Assembly: GCA_026169575.1 (NCBI GenBank)
Contig: JAPFCT010000143.1
Coordinates: forward strand, 1-25,752
Length of the DNA: 25,752 bases
Direction: 5' to 3'
Source of the DNA: Faecalimonas sp.
GTDB taxonomy: Bacteria; Bacillota_A; Clostridia; Lachnospirales; Lachnospiraceae
The notes below the pieces were generated by a model that worked only from the letters and a program-made list of their open reading frames with translations, searched no databases and was not told the origin of the DNA. A program made the position numbers and the translations under genes. Position 1 is the stretch's first letter. Every line of letters begins with the position of its first letter. This document shows positions 6,910 to 15,212 of the stretch, one piece after another.

Positions 6910-8664
6910 CTATCGAGGCCGTTTTGGCATCTCCCATGCGTTGTGGTCAGTATGAAGCAGCAGATGTGCCTTGTGGGAGAGTGGTTTTCCCATAAAGTCT
7001 TCATAGAGCTTCAGTACGTCTTTATTCTCATGTGAGAAGCGGACAGTTGCATTTTTATCAAGGAAATACAAGTTCTTTCCACGCTCGAGGGCAAGTTCCT
7101 GACCATCATGGATCGGCTGACCGCCGCCGCCGACACACCCGCCCGGACATGCCATAACTTCCACAAAGTCATAGTGGACATCGCCGCGCTCGATCATCTC
7201 GATCAGCTGTCTGGCATTGCCAAGTCCGCTGACGACCGCCGCTCTTACAACCGTGTCGCCGATCGGGATTTCTGCACAGACAGCGCCGTGATTTAAGTTG
7301 TTGCTTCGGACAACAGAGAAAGCGTCTGCATCCGGGTTCTTTCCGGTTACGAGGAAGTATGCAGAGCGGAGCGCCGCTTCCATCACACCTCCGGTTGCCC
7401 CGAAGATGACGCCGGCGCCGGAACCATCCTGCATCAGAGAATCGCAAGGGGCATCCACCAGTGTGGATGGTGCGATATGGGCAGAGCGGATCATGCGAAC
7501 AAGCTCCCGGGTAGTCAGCACGACGTCCACATCGTGTCCTGCATATTCTTCATAGAAGAGTTCCATATTGCGTTCGCCCTTCTTTGCAAGACAAGGCATG
7601 ATCGATACGGTGCAGATATTCTCAGGATCCACGCCGATGGATTTCGCAAAATATGTTTTCATGACGGCTCCGAACATCTGCTGCGGAGACTTTGCGCTGG
7701 ATAACTGCGGCACAAGATGCGGATACTGGGATTTGATAAAGCGGATCCATCCCGGACAGCATGAGGTGAACATCGGACGGTCCTTCAATTCGCCATTTTG
7801 CAGCCGCTCTAAAAATTCAGCGCCTTCCTCCATGATCGTAAGGTCTGCGGAGAATGCGGTGTCAAATACATAGTCAAAACCGATCTTCCGGAGGGCATCT
7901 ACGATCTTGCCGACGGTTGCCTCCTCGCGCTTCATGCCAAGCGCCTCGCCCCAGGCTGTGCGGACAGCAGGTGCGATCTGTACAACGGTAACTTTTTTCT
8001 GATCGGCAAGTGCAGACCAGACTTTCTCAGTGTCATCGCGCTCGCGGAGCGCGCCTACCGGACAGTGCGTGATACACTGGCCACAGAGAGAACAGTCGGC
8101 GTCTTCGATCTTACGGTTCTTGGACACATGTACGGTTGTGCGGGATCCGGTGCTTTCCACATCCCAGATATTCAGACTCTGGATCTTGTCACAGACCTGG
8201 ATACAGCGCATACATTTGACACATTTGGAGGAGTCACGGATCAGAGGGAAGTCTTTGTTCCACGGTGTAGTCTCCAGTTCCTGCCGAAACGGCACTTCAA
8301 GAATATTCAGATCGTTTGCGATTTTCTGAAGTGTACAGTTTCCGCTCTTTACACATGTTGCACAGCGGCAGTCATGCTGGGAAAGGATCAGTTCTACTGT
8401 TTTTTTGCGGTTCATGCGGACTTTCGGGCTGTTTGTGTAGATGACCATTCCTTCTTCTACTTTGTTGTTGCAGGAGATGATCAGTTTGTCTTTGCCTTCC
8501 AGTTCGACCACGCATACACGGCAGGCGCCGATCTCATTGATATCTTTTAAATAACATAATTTTGGAATCGGGATTCCATTATGTTCGGCTGCCTCTAAGA
8601 TCGTCGTGCCGGCAGGCACAGTGATCGGTTTATTGTCGATTGTAAGATGTACAAGGTTTACCAT
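6910..8664 (-). CDS. [FeFe]-hydrogenase catalytic subunit
   Basis: This 584-residue protein catalyses reversible H2 formation in the cytoplasm. All H-cluster motifs are intact: TSCCPGW (300-306, with the proton-relay C302 and ligand C303), MPCLAKKGE (356-364) and EVMACPGGCVGGGGQP (502-517). The electron-entry modules are also complete: a plant-type [2Fe-2S] site (C37, C48, C51, C65), the His-Cys3 cluster (H97, C101, C104, C110), and two [4Fe-4S] sites (C148/C151/C154/C158 and C191/C194/C197/C201). The length corresponds to the modular M3 type, as in C. pasteurianus CpI. The ATG overlaps the end of the upstream flavoprotein gene by 7 bp (ATGGTAA), with AGGAGG 12 bp upstream, so translation is coupled. 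The partner suggests that electrons come from NAD(P)H and possibly ferredoxin. No maturases (HydE/F/G) lie in the window. Confidence 0.96.
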   Translation of the reverse strand: MVNLVHLTIDNKPITVPAGTTILEAAEHNGIPIPKLCYLKDINEIGACRVCVVELEGKDKLIISCNNKVEEGMVIYTNSPKVRMNRKKTVELILSQHDCRCATCVKSGNCTLQKIANDLNILEVPFRQELETTPWNKDFPLIRDSSKCVKCMRCIQVCDKIQSLNIWDVESTGSRTTVHVSKNRKIEDADCSLCGQCITHCPVGALRERDDTEKVWSALADQKKVTVVQIAPAVRTAWGEALGMKREEATVGKIVDALRKIGFDYVFDTAFSADLTIMEEGAEFLERLQNGELKDRPMFTSCCPGWIRFIKSQYPHLVPQLSSAKSPQQMFGAVMKTYFAKSIGVDPENICTVSIMPCLAKKGERNMELFYEEYAGHDVDVVLTTRELVRMIRSAHIAPSTLVDAPCDSLMQDGSGAGVIFGATGGVMEAALRSAYFLVTGKNPDADAFSVVRSNNLNHGAVCAEIPIGDTVVRAAVVSGLGNARQLIEMIERGDVHYDFVEVMACPGGCVGGGGQPIHDGQELALERGKNLYFLDKNATVRFSHENKDVLKLYEDFMGKPLSHKAHLLLHTDHNAWEMPKRPR

Positions 8665-10490
8665 AATGTTTCTCGACCTCCTTTAAATATGCCGAATCCG
8701 AAATGATCGCAGCGCAGGCAGCGGGATGCTTCCTGTTTTGCCTCCTGCTCGGTCATACAGATTTCTACTCCGTTAAAGTCATGGATACGTTCACAGACTT
8801 CACGCTCTGTCATATTCACTCTTCCGCAAGGAGTTCTGTCGTCAAGTCTCGGTTTTGGAATTTCTACATCGGCAGTGATGATATGGTGGAAACCAAGATA
8901 TTCATCGATATTGGCTGCCACAACTTTTGCCGCTGCGATCGCCTTGATCACGGAAGCAGGACCGGTCGCACAGTCTCCTCCGGCAAAAACGCCCGGAATA
9001 TTTTCAAAACCGGCATTCTTCTCGGACATGATCCGTCCGCGCTGTACTGGCACACCGGCTTCCTCAAAGTGCTGGAATTCAATGTCCTGGCCAATGGCGA
9101 CGATCAGTGTCGTACAAGGGATGAACTGGTCTTCTTCTCCGGTCGGGCGCACGCTTGCGCGTCCGTCTTTGATCTTGCTGATCATCTGTGGAGTGACATA
9201 AAGTCCCTGCACATGACCATTTTCATCGGTCACGATGCGTGAAGGGGCTTTCAGAGTCTGGACTTCGATTCCTTCTGCGACAGCGCCTTCGATCTCTTCC
9301 GGGAGTGCAGTCATATCCGCAACACGTCTCCGGTAAACAATACTTACTTTCTTTGCGCCAAGACGAACGGCTGTGCGGACTGCATCCATCGATACGTTTC
9401 CTCCGCCTATGACGGCAACCTCCTGGCCAGTCAGATCAAGGTGTTCTCCGCTTCCGACATCTCTTAAGAATCTGACTGCGGAGAGAACACCCTCTGCCTG
9501 TTCCCCGTCGATGCCGAGTTTCTTATCGGTACTTGCACCGATCGTGATCAGAACGGCGTCATATTCTTCACGGAGACTCTGGACTGTGATGTCTTCTCCG
9601 ATCCGGAGGCCGTGTTTTACCTCCACTCCGGTTGCAAGGATCGCCTCGATATCGTCGTCGAGCTGTTCTTTTGGAAGACGGTAGTTCGGGATCCCATAGC
9701 GGAGCATACCGCCAAGCTTCGGAAGCATCTCATAGACAGTCACCTGGTGTCCCATCAGCTGCAGGAAGTAGGCGCTGCTGAGCCCGCCAGGTCCTCCGCC
9801 TACGACAGCAACTTTCTTACCGGTAGATTTGGCACATTTCGGAGGTGGGACCTTTCCGGCAAAATCTGCGGCAACGCGCTTCAGTCCGCGGATATTGATG
9901 GAATCATCGACCATATTGCGGCGGCATCTTGCCTCGCATGGGTGCTCACAGATATAACCGCATGTTGTCGGGAATGGGTTATCCTTGCGAATCAGACGGA
10001 TGGCATCGGCATAGCGGCCTTCTCCTACCAGCGCAATGTATCCCGGAATATCCACACTTGCAGGACAGAGAGAAACGCAAGGTACCGGCTGGTGGAACGT
10101 ACAGTTGCAGCGTCCCTGACGGATGTGCTCTTCATAGTCTTCCCGGTATCCGATCAGTCCCTTATATACCATGTGTGCGGCTTCATATCCGATCGCACAG
10201 TCGGCGGAATCCATGATTGAAAGCGCGAGATCCTCCATCAGATCGAGTGTCTGCATGGTTGCCTTTCCGTCAAGCACATCTGTGATCAGATTTTTCAACT
10301 GTCCAAGACCGATACGGCAAGGGACGCATTTTCCGCATGTCTGTGCATGACAAAGTTCCAGAAATGCTCTGGATATATCGACCGGACATAAGCCCGGAGG
10401 GCTGGATTCGATTCTTCTCTCAAGGTCTTTGTAAAGCCCCTCCACAACAAGCTGTGCTTTATCCGGAGTCGAAATCTCAAGTCTGCTCAT
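8658..10490 (-). CDS. NfnB/GltD-like FAD/NAD(P) oxidoreductase with N-terminal NuoF-type Fe-S segment, hydrogenase partner
   Basis: This 610-residue flavoprotein probably moves electrons between NAD(P)H and the hydrogenase. Residues 35-110 match the C-terminal iron-sulfur part of NuoF (TCGKCVPCRIG: C52, C55, C58 and C98) without the FMN domain. Residues 125-195 hold the GltD-type double [4Fe-4S] pattern (C130, C138, C142; C177, C181, C185, C189). Then come the FAD site VVGGGPGGLSSA (229-240), the nucleotide site VIGGGNVSMDA (360-370) and the second FAD motif AGGDC (503-507). VYRRR (385-389) after the nucleotide fold is usual in NADPH-using GltD relatives. A CLRCD motif ends the protein. I start at ATG 10490, preceded by AGAGGTGA, not at the ATG 15 bp upstream, which has no ribosome site. 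First gene of the operon. Biochemistry of this exact pair is not known to me. Confidence 0.88.
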   Translation of the reverse strand: MSRLEISTPDKAQLVVEGLYKDLERRIESSPPGLCPVDISRAFLELCHAQTCGKCVPCRIGLGQLKNLITDVLDGKATMQTLDLMEDLALSIMDSADCAIGYEAAHMVYKGLIGYREDYEEHIRQGRCNCTFHQPVPCVSLCPASVDIPGYIALVGEGRYADAIRLIRKDNPFPTTCGYICEHPCEARCRRNMVDDSINIRGLKRVAADFAGKVPPPKCAKSTGKKVAVVGGGPGGLSSAYFLQLMGHQVTVYEMLPKLGGMLRYGIPNYRLPKEQLDDDIEAILATGVEVKHGLRIGEDITVQSLREEYDAVLITIGASTDKKLGIDGEQAEGVLSAVRFLRDVGSGEHLDLTGQEVAVIGGGNVSMDAVRTAVRLGAKKVSIVYRRRVADMTALPEEIEGAVAEGIEVQTLKAPSRIVTDENGHVQGLYVTPQMISKIKDGRASVRPTGEEDQFIPCTTLIVAIGQDIEFQHFEEAGVPVQRGRIMSEKNAGFENIPGVFAGGDCATGPASVIKAIAAAKVVAANIDEYLGFHHIITADVEIPKPRLDDRTPCGRVNMTEREVCERIHDFNGVEICMTEQEAKQEASRCLRCDHFGFGIFKGGRETLW

Positions 10491-10662
10491 AAAATCACCT
10501 CTCATAAATATTTGTCGTTTTGCATTGATAAAATTACGCCTGCGAAAGAAAAAATCTTACCTTATAAGAAAAGAGATTTTCTATAAAGTAAAAAAAGACT
10601 CTCTTACAGCGATTGTAACTTATGACGAATAAAAAAGCAATAAAAGTTAAAAGATAGTCAAA

Positions 10663-10686
10663 ATTGTTAAGAAACAGACAAACAAT
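10663..10686. promoter_or_regulatory. Possible redox or operator site in the hyd-galK divergent region
   Basis: ATTGTT (10663-10668) and AACAAT (10681-10686) form an inverted repeat with a 12-bp spacer. The left part, TTGTTAA, equals half of the clostridial Rex consensus (TTGTTAA-N4-TTAACAA), but the right half at 10675-10681 matches at only 4 of 7 positions. The rest of the 293-bp gap (10491-10783) is AT-rich; I found no convincing hyd promoter in it. Confidence 0.25.
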
Positions 10687-10698
10687 AGAAAAAATCCT

Positions 10699-10726
10699 TT
10701 GACACTCCCGTGATCTATGATATAAT
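10699..10726 (+). promoter_or_regulatory. Sigma-A promoter of galKT
   Basis: A consensus TTGACA (10699-10704) and consensus TATAAT (10721-10726) are separated by 16 bp. Transcription should start near 10733, about 50 nt before the galK ATG. This is the strongest promoter by sequence in the window. I see no clear cre site or operator overlapping it. Confidence 0.9.
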
Positions 10727-10783
10727 AAACAAAGAAAGTGTTTTAAAACAAGAAAATTAAAACAAAAGAAAGGAAGTAGAAGA

Positions 10784-11950
10784 ATGACGGCGAAATTAGT
10801 GGAAAAATTTCAGGAACTTTTTGGCGCGGAAGGAGAAATCCGCACTTACTTTGCACCGGGACGCGTGAATCTGATCGGAGAACATACAGATTATAATGGA
10901 GGACATGTATTTCCATGTGCACTGACACTCGGAACTTACGGGATCGCAAGAAAGAGAGAGGATCATAAGCTTCGATTCTATTCTGTGAATTTTGAACGGC
11001 TTGGAGTGATCGAATCTTCTCTGGATGATCTGAAACCATACAAAGCAGCAGAGTGGACAAATTATCCAAAGGGAGTGATGTGGGCATTTGAGGAGAGAGG
11101 ATACAAACTGCCAAATGGACTGGATATCTTATTATATGGAAATATTCCAAATGGTTCCGGACTTTCTTCTTCTGCTTCGCTGGAAGTGCTGACAGGTGTG
11201 ATCTTAAAAGATATGTTTGGATTTGATGTTTCCATGACAGACATTGCACTGATCGGACAGTTCTCTGAAAATAACTTCAACGGATGCAACTGTGGGATCA
11301 TGGATCAGTTTGCAAGTGCGATGGGAAAGAAGGATAATGCGATCTTCCTTGACACGAACACGCTGCAGTATGAATATGCGCCGGTTGTTCTGGAAGATGC
11401 AAAGATCGTTATCATCAACAGCAAAGTAAAACACAGCCTTGTAGATTCTGCTTACAATGACAGAAGAAATGAGTGCGAGACTGCGCTGAAGGAACTGCAG
11501 GAAGTTGTAGATATCCAGACACTGGGAGATCTGACAGAGGAAGCATTTGAGGCGCACAAGGATGCGATCAAGAGTGAGATCAGACAGAAGAGAGCGAAAC
11601 ATGCTGTCTATGAGAATCAGAGAACGATCCGCGCTGTGGAAGCATTAAAAGAAAACCGGATCGAAGAATTTGGAAAACTGATGAACGAATCTCACAGATC
11701 CCTCAGAGATGATTACGAGGTTTCCTGCGAGGAGATCGATATCCTTGTAGATCTTGCATGGGAGACAGAAGGAGTGATCGGTTCCCGTATTACCGGAGGC
11801 GGATTCGGCGGATGTACAGTCAGCATTGTGAAGAATGACGCGGTAGACGGATTCATCAAAAAGATCGGAGAAGAGTATCAGGCAAAAGTCGGACATGAGG
11901 CAGAATTCTATGTAGTAGATATCGGAGACGGAGCAAGAGTGCTTGCTTAA
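10784..11950 (+). CDS. galK: Galactokinase
   Basis: This 388-residue GHMP kinase phosphorylates alpha-D-galactose to galactose 1-phosphate, the first committed step of the Leloir pathway, in the cytoplasm. The galactokinase signature GRVNLIGEHTDYNGG (about 26-40) is intact. The GHMP ATP loop NGSGLSSSASLE (about 124-135) and the C-terminal TGGGFGGCT motif (about 337-345) are as expected, and the length is normal. AAGGAAG lies 8 bp or so before the ATG, and a strong promoter stands 57 bp upstream. galT follows after 55 bp with no terminator between, so the two form an operon. Galactose could come from the Mgl transporter or from the GH35 enzyme encoded in the window. Confidence 0.98.
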   Translation: MTAKLVEKFQELFGAEGEIRTYFAPGRVNLIGEHTDYNGGHVFPCALTLGTYGIARKREDHKLRFYSVNFERLGVIESSLDDLKPYKAAEWTNYPKGVMWAFEERGYKLPNGLDILLYGNIPNGSGLSSSASLEVLTGVILKDMFGFDVSMTDIALIGQFSENNFNGCNCGIMDQFASAMGKKDNAIFLDTNTLQYEYAPVVLEDAKIVIINSKVKHSLVDSAYNDRRNECETALKELQEVVDIQTLGDLTEEAFEAHKDAIKSEIRQKRAKHAVYENQRTIRAVEALKENRIEEFGKLMNESHRSLRDDYEVSCEEIDILVDLAWETEGVIGSRITGGGFGGCTVSIVKNDAVDGFIKKIGEEYQAKVGHEAEFYVVDIGDGARVLA

Positions 11951-12005
11951 GCTGCCTGGCACAAAGAAGTCGAGAGAACATTGGATGATTTTTAGGAGAG
12001 AAAAT

Positions 12006-13493
12006 ATGTTATCAGAAAATATTAAAAGATTAGTACAGTATGGGATCGATGCAGGACTGACACCGGAGTGTGAGCGGATCTATACGACAAACCTTCTGCT
12101 GGAATTATTTCATGAAGATGATTATGAAGAAACAGAGTTACATGGGGAGAAAGCGTTAGAAGAGATTTTAAAAGAACTTCTCGATGAAGCATGTAGACGT
12201 GGAATTATCGAGGACAGTGTTGTATACCGGGATTTATTTGATACGAAAATGATGAACTGTCTGATGCCACGCCCGGCGCAGGTGCAGGAGACATTCTGGA
12301 AGAAATATGAGGAGTCTCCGGAAGCTGCCACAGATTATTATTATAAGCTGAGCCAGGACAGCGATTATATCCGCCGTTACCGGGTAAAGAAAGACTTGAA
12401 ATGGACGGTAGACAGTCCGTACGGTGAGATCGATATTACGATCAACTTATCCAAACCGGAGAAGGATCCAAAGGCGATCGCAGCTGCAAAAAATGCGAAA
12501 GCAAGCAGCTATCCAAAATGTCTGCTCTGTGTGGAAAATGAAGGATATGCAGGAAGAGTCAATCACCCGGCAAGAGAGAATCACCGGATCATGCCGATCA
12601 CGGTCAATGACAGTGCGTGGGGCTTCCAGTACTCCCCATATGTATACTATAACGAACACTGCATTGTTTTTAATGGAAAGCACACACCGATGAAGATCGA
12701 GAAGGAGACTTTTATGAAATTATTTGATTTCGTAAAATTGTTCCCGCATTACTTCCTCGGTTCCAATGCAGACCTGCCGATCGTAGGAGGATCGATCTTA
12801 AGTCACGATCACTTCCAGGGAGGACACTACACATTTGCGATGGCAAAAGCTCCGATCGAGAAGCATTTTGAAGTAAAAGGCTTTGAAGATGTGGAGAGCG
12901 GGATCGTAAAATGGCCGCTGTCCGTGATTCGTTTAAGAAGTAAGGATGAACAGCGTCTGATCGAACTTGGAACACATATCCTCGACGCGTGGAGAGGGTA
13001 TACAGATGAAGAGGCATTTGTATTTGCCGAGACAGATGGAGAACCACATAATACGATCACACCGATCGCAAGAAAAGTCGGGGAGATCTATGAGCTTGAC
13101 CTGACACTCCGCAATAATATCACAACGGAGGAACATCCGCTCGGACTGTATCATCCGCATGCCGAGTATCATAATATCAAAAAAGAGAATATCGGGCTGA
13201 TCGAAGTAATGGGACTGGCAGTATTGCCGTCCAGACTGAAAGAAGAGCTTGAGACACTCGCAGAGTACATTGTAGAAGGAAAAGACATCTCAGAAAACGA
13301 AATGATCGAGAAACATTCAAAATGGGTAGAGAAATTCCTGCCGAAGTATGATACAATTACAAAAGAGAATGTGATGGACATTTTAAAAGAAGAAGTCGGA
13401 ATTGTATTTACAAAAGTATTAGAAGATGCAGGTGTTTACAAGTGTACGGAGGAAGGAAGAACAGCGTTTGCAAGATTCCTGAACACATTATAA
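12006..13493 (+). CDS. galT: UDP-glucose--hexose-1-phosphate uridylyltransferase, class II
   Basis: This 495-residue enzyme exchanges UMP between UDP-glucose and galactose 1-phosphate, giving UDP-galactose and glucose 1-phosphate. The length and sequence match the Firmicutes class II GalT (about 490 residues, unlike the 350-residue E. coli type). Recognisable parts are LLCVENEGYAGRVNHPARENHR, the run GGSILSHDHFQGGHY (about 261-275), which carries the catalytic-type histidines, and a C-terminal block with EVMGLAVLPSRLKEEL. I choose ATG 12006, with AGGAGAG (11994-12000) just upstream, over in-frame codons up to 21 residues earlier that lack a site. It is the last gene of the galKT operon. UDP-galactose 4-epimerase, needed to close the cycle, is not in the window. 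Confidence 0.97.
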   Translation: MLSENIKRLVQYGIDAGLTPECERIYTTNLLLELFHEDDYEETELHGEKALEEILKELLDEACRRGIIEDSVVYRDLFDTKMMNCLMPRPAQVQETFWKKYEESPEAATDYYYKLSQDSDYIRRYRVKKDLKWTVDSPYGEIDITINLSKPEKDPKAIAAAKNAKASSYPKCLLCVENEGYAGRVNHPARENHRIMPITVNDSAWGFQYSPYVYYNEHCIVFNGKHTPMKIEKETFMKLFDFVKLFPHYFLGSNADLPIVGGSILSHDHFQGGHYTFAMAKAPIEKHFEVKGFEDVESGIVKWPLSVIRLRSKDEQRLIELGTHILDAWRGYTDEEAFVFAETDGEPHNTITPIARKVGEIYELDLTLRNNITTEEHPLGLYHPHAEYHNIKKENIGLIEVMGLAVLPSRLKEELETLAEYIVEGKDISENEMIEKHSKWVEKFLPKYDTITKENVMDILKEEVGIVFTKVLEDAGVYKCTEEGRTAFARFLNTL

Positions 13494-13503
13494 GAGACAG
13501 AGG

Positions 13504-13537
13504 ACAGGCTGCATGTGAGAACATGCAGTCTGTTTTT
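13504..13537 (+). terminator. Rho-independent terminator of galKT
   Basis: ACAGGCTGCATGT (13504-13516) pairs with ACATGCAGTCTGT (13521-13533) across a GAGA tetraloop, with one G-U pair. A U-run at 13533-13537 follows. It lies 11 bp after the galT stop. Confidence 0.93.
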
Positions 13538-13549
13538 CTGTATAGAAAA

Positions 13550-13570
13550 GTACAGAAGGAATTTTTGTAC
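13550..13570. repeat. Short inverted repeat upstream of the response regulator
   Basis: GTACAGAA (13550-13557) and TTTTGTAC (13563-13570) form an 8-bp dyad with a 5-bp loop, about 30 bp before the response-regulator start. It has no U-run, so it is not a terminator. It may be an operator or mRNA structure. No good promoter was found in the gap between the galT terminator and the regulator gene. Confidence 0.35.
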
Positions 13571-13601
13571 CGCTTGTGGATACCGGCAAGAAGGAGGAAA
13601 G

Positions 13602-15212
13602 ATGCTCTATAAGATTATGCTGGTAGATGATGAGGAGGAGGTCCGCACAAGCATCATCCGGAAGATGGATTGGGAATCGCTCGGGTTTCATGTAGTGGGG
13701 GATGCTGAAAACGGGGAGGATGCGCTTGAGAAGATCCATATTCTGGATCCGGATGTGATCATCACAGATATCCATATGCCCTATATGGACGGGCTTCAGC
13801 TTGCAGAACATGTGCGGGACAAGTATCCCGGGAAGGAGGTTGTGATCTTTTCCGGGTACAATGATTTTGAGTACGCGAAGCAGGCGATGAAGTGCGGGGT
13901 GACGGAGTATATTTTAAAGCCGGTCAACAGCGAGGAATTGGGAGAGATCCTTCTCAGGATCCGCCAGAAGAGGGACCAGTATCTGGAACAGCAGCGGGAC
14001 ATCACGATCCTGCGTGAGAATTACCGGAAGAATTTTCCTATTTTAAAGGAGAAGTTTCTAAATGACTGGATGGAGGAGAAGATTGGCAAAGAGGAGTTCT
14101 ATGAGAAGCTGGAAGAATATGTGCCGTCGATCCGCGAGGCAGACCAGTGGGCAGTGGCGATGGTGTCCATCGAGGAGGATGAGAATACAGACGGCAGGAC
14201 TGTGATGGAAGAAAAAGAACTGCATCCGGTGTCGGTGGAGAAGGTGATCGACGAGTATCTGACGGAAAAATACCGGTTTGCCAGATTTATCTGCGAGAAA
14301 GAGATCGGGGTGGTTGTCGGACTTTCCGGGGAACAGACAGTCAATGAACTGCTCGGTGTGTTTGACCAGATCGAAAAAGTATGCAGACAGATCTTCGGAC
14401 TTCAGATTTCGATCGGAGTCGGGAGCAGGAAGCAGTGGATCAGGCAGGTGCCGCTGTCCTTTATGGAGGCGAAGGAGGCAGGCGGGTACCGGGCAGTTCC
14501 GGATATCGGCAGTGTGATCTATATCCGGGATGTGGAGCCGAAGAAGCGGGAAGCGCTGCTGTTTGAGGAGCAGGAGAAAAATGCGCTGATCCATGCAGTG
14601 AAATTTGAGCAGGAGGCGGAGATCCGGTCGGAACTTGCAGCGATCATCGGAAAGATTGAAGATGGGAAAATCTATTCCAGACAATGCAGAAGCTATGTGA
14701 TCAGCGTGCTGAACAGCATTTTGCAGGTCGTGTGGAGCAATGAACTGGATGAACAGCGGCTGTTTGGCTACGGAACAGATTGCTATGAGCAGGTACTGCA
14801 TATGAAGACGACAGAAGAAGTGGAGCAGTTTCTTGGAAAGCTATGCTGTGAGATCCACATGCAGCTTGTTCAGCGCAGAGAGGATATGACGGTCGACATT
14901 ATTAAGGAAGCAAAAGAATATATCCGGGAGAATTATGCGAATCCGGAACTGTCAGTTGAGATGCTGTGCAGCAGCCTGCATCTGAGTCCGTCTTATTTTT
15001 CGACGATATTTAAAAAGGAGACCGGGCAGAATTATGTGGCTTATCTCACGGATGTACGGCTGAACAAAGCGGTAGAGCTGCTGAACCATACAGACGACAA
15101 GACGTATATCATTGCGGCGAAGGTCGGTTATCCGGAGCCAAATTATTTCAGTTACGTTTTTAAGAAGAAATTCGGTGTCTCACCGAGTAAATATAAAGGA
15201 AAATTGTCATGA
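13602..15212 (+). CDS. YesN-like response regulator (receiver plus AraC-type DNA-binding domain)
   Basis: This 536-residue transcription factor is switched by phosphorylation. The receiver domain occupies residues 1-120, with acid pocket D9/D10, phospho-acceptor D56 (VIITDIHMP), switch S84 and K106. A long middle region without known motifs (about 130-430) is typical of the YesN group. The last 100 residues form two helix-turn-helix units of AraC type (ELSVEMLCSSLHLSPSYFS, then AAKVGYPEPNYFSYVFKKKFG). The start at 13602 follows a full AAGGAGG (13591-13597). Its stop overlaps the kinase start as ATGA, so the two are a translationally coupled pair. The best candidate target is the mglBAC promoter downstream, where AraC-style repeated elements are found; this is inference. 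Confidence 0.95.
   Translation: MLYKIMLVDDEEEVRTSIIRKMDWESLGFHVVGDAENGEDALEKIHILDPDVIITDIHMPYMDGLQLAEHVRDKYPGKEVVIFSGYNDFEYAKQAMKCGVTEYILKPVNSEELGEILLRIRQKRDQYLEQQRDITILRENYRKNFPILKEKFLNDWMEEKIGKEEFYEKLEEYVPSIREADQWAVAMVSIEEDENTDGRTVMEEKELHPVSVEKVIDEYLTEKYRFARFICEKEIGVVVGLSGEQTVNELLGVFDQIEKVCRQIFGLQISIGVGSRKQWIRQVPLSFMEAKEAGGYRAVPDIGSVIYIRDVEPKKREALLFEEQEKNALIHAVKFEQEAEIRSELAAIIGKIEDGKIYSRQCRSYVISVLNSILQVVWSNELDEQRLFGYGTDCYEQVLHMKTTEEVEQFLGKLCCEIHMQLVQRREDMTVDIIKEAKEYIRENYANPELSVEMLCSSLHLSPSYFSTIFKKETGQNYVAYLTDVRLNKAVELLNHTDDKTYIIAAKVGYPEPNYFSYVFKKKFGVSPSKYKGKLS

Noticed and set aside
10743..11249. Antisense open frame over the start of galK.
   Set aside because: galK is beyond doubt; the antisense product has no recognisable feature and no initiation signal.
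13943..14005. Possible frameshift or fusion in the long middle part of the response regulator.
   Set aside because: The frame is continuous and YesN-type regulators normally have such a weakly conserved central region.
14058..14801. A 247-codon open frame antisense to the response regulator gene.
   Set aside because: The composition is shadow-like, rich in H, L and S, with no domain or ribosome site, and it lies fully inside a well-supported gene. Long antisense frames are common opposite such codon use.
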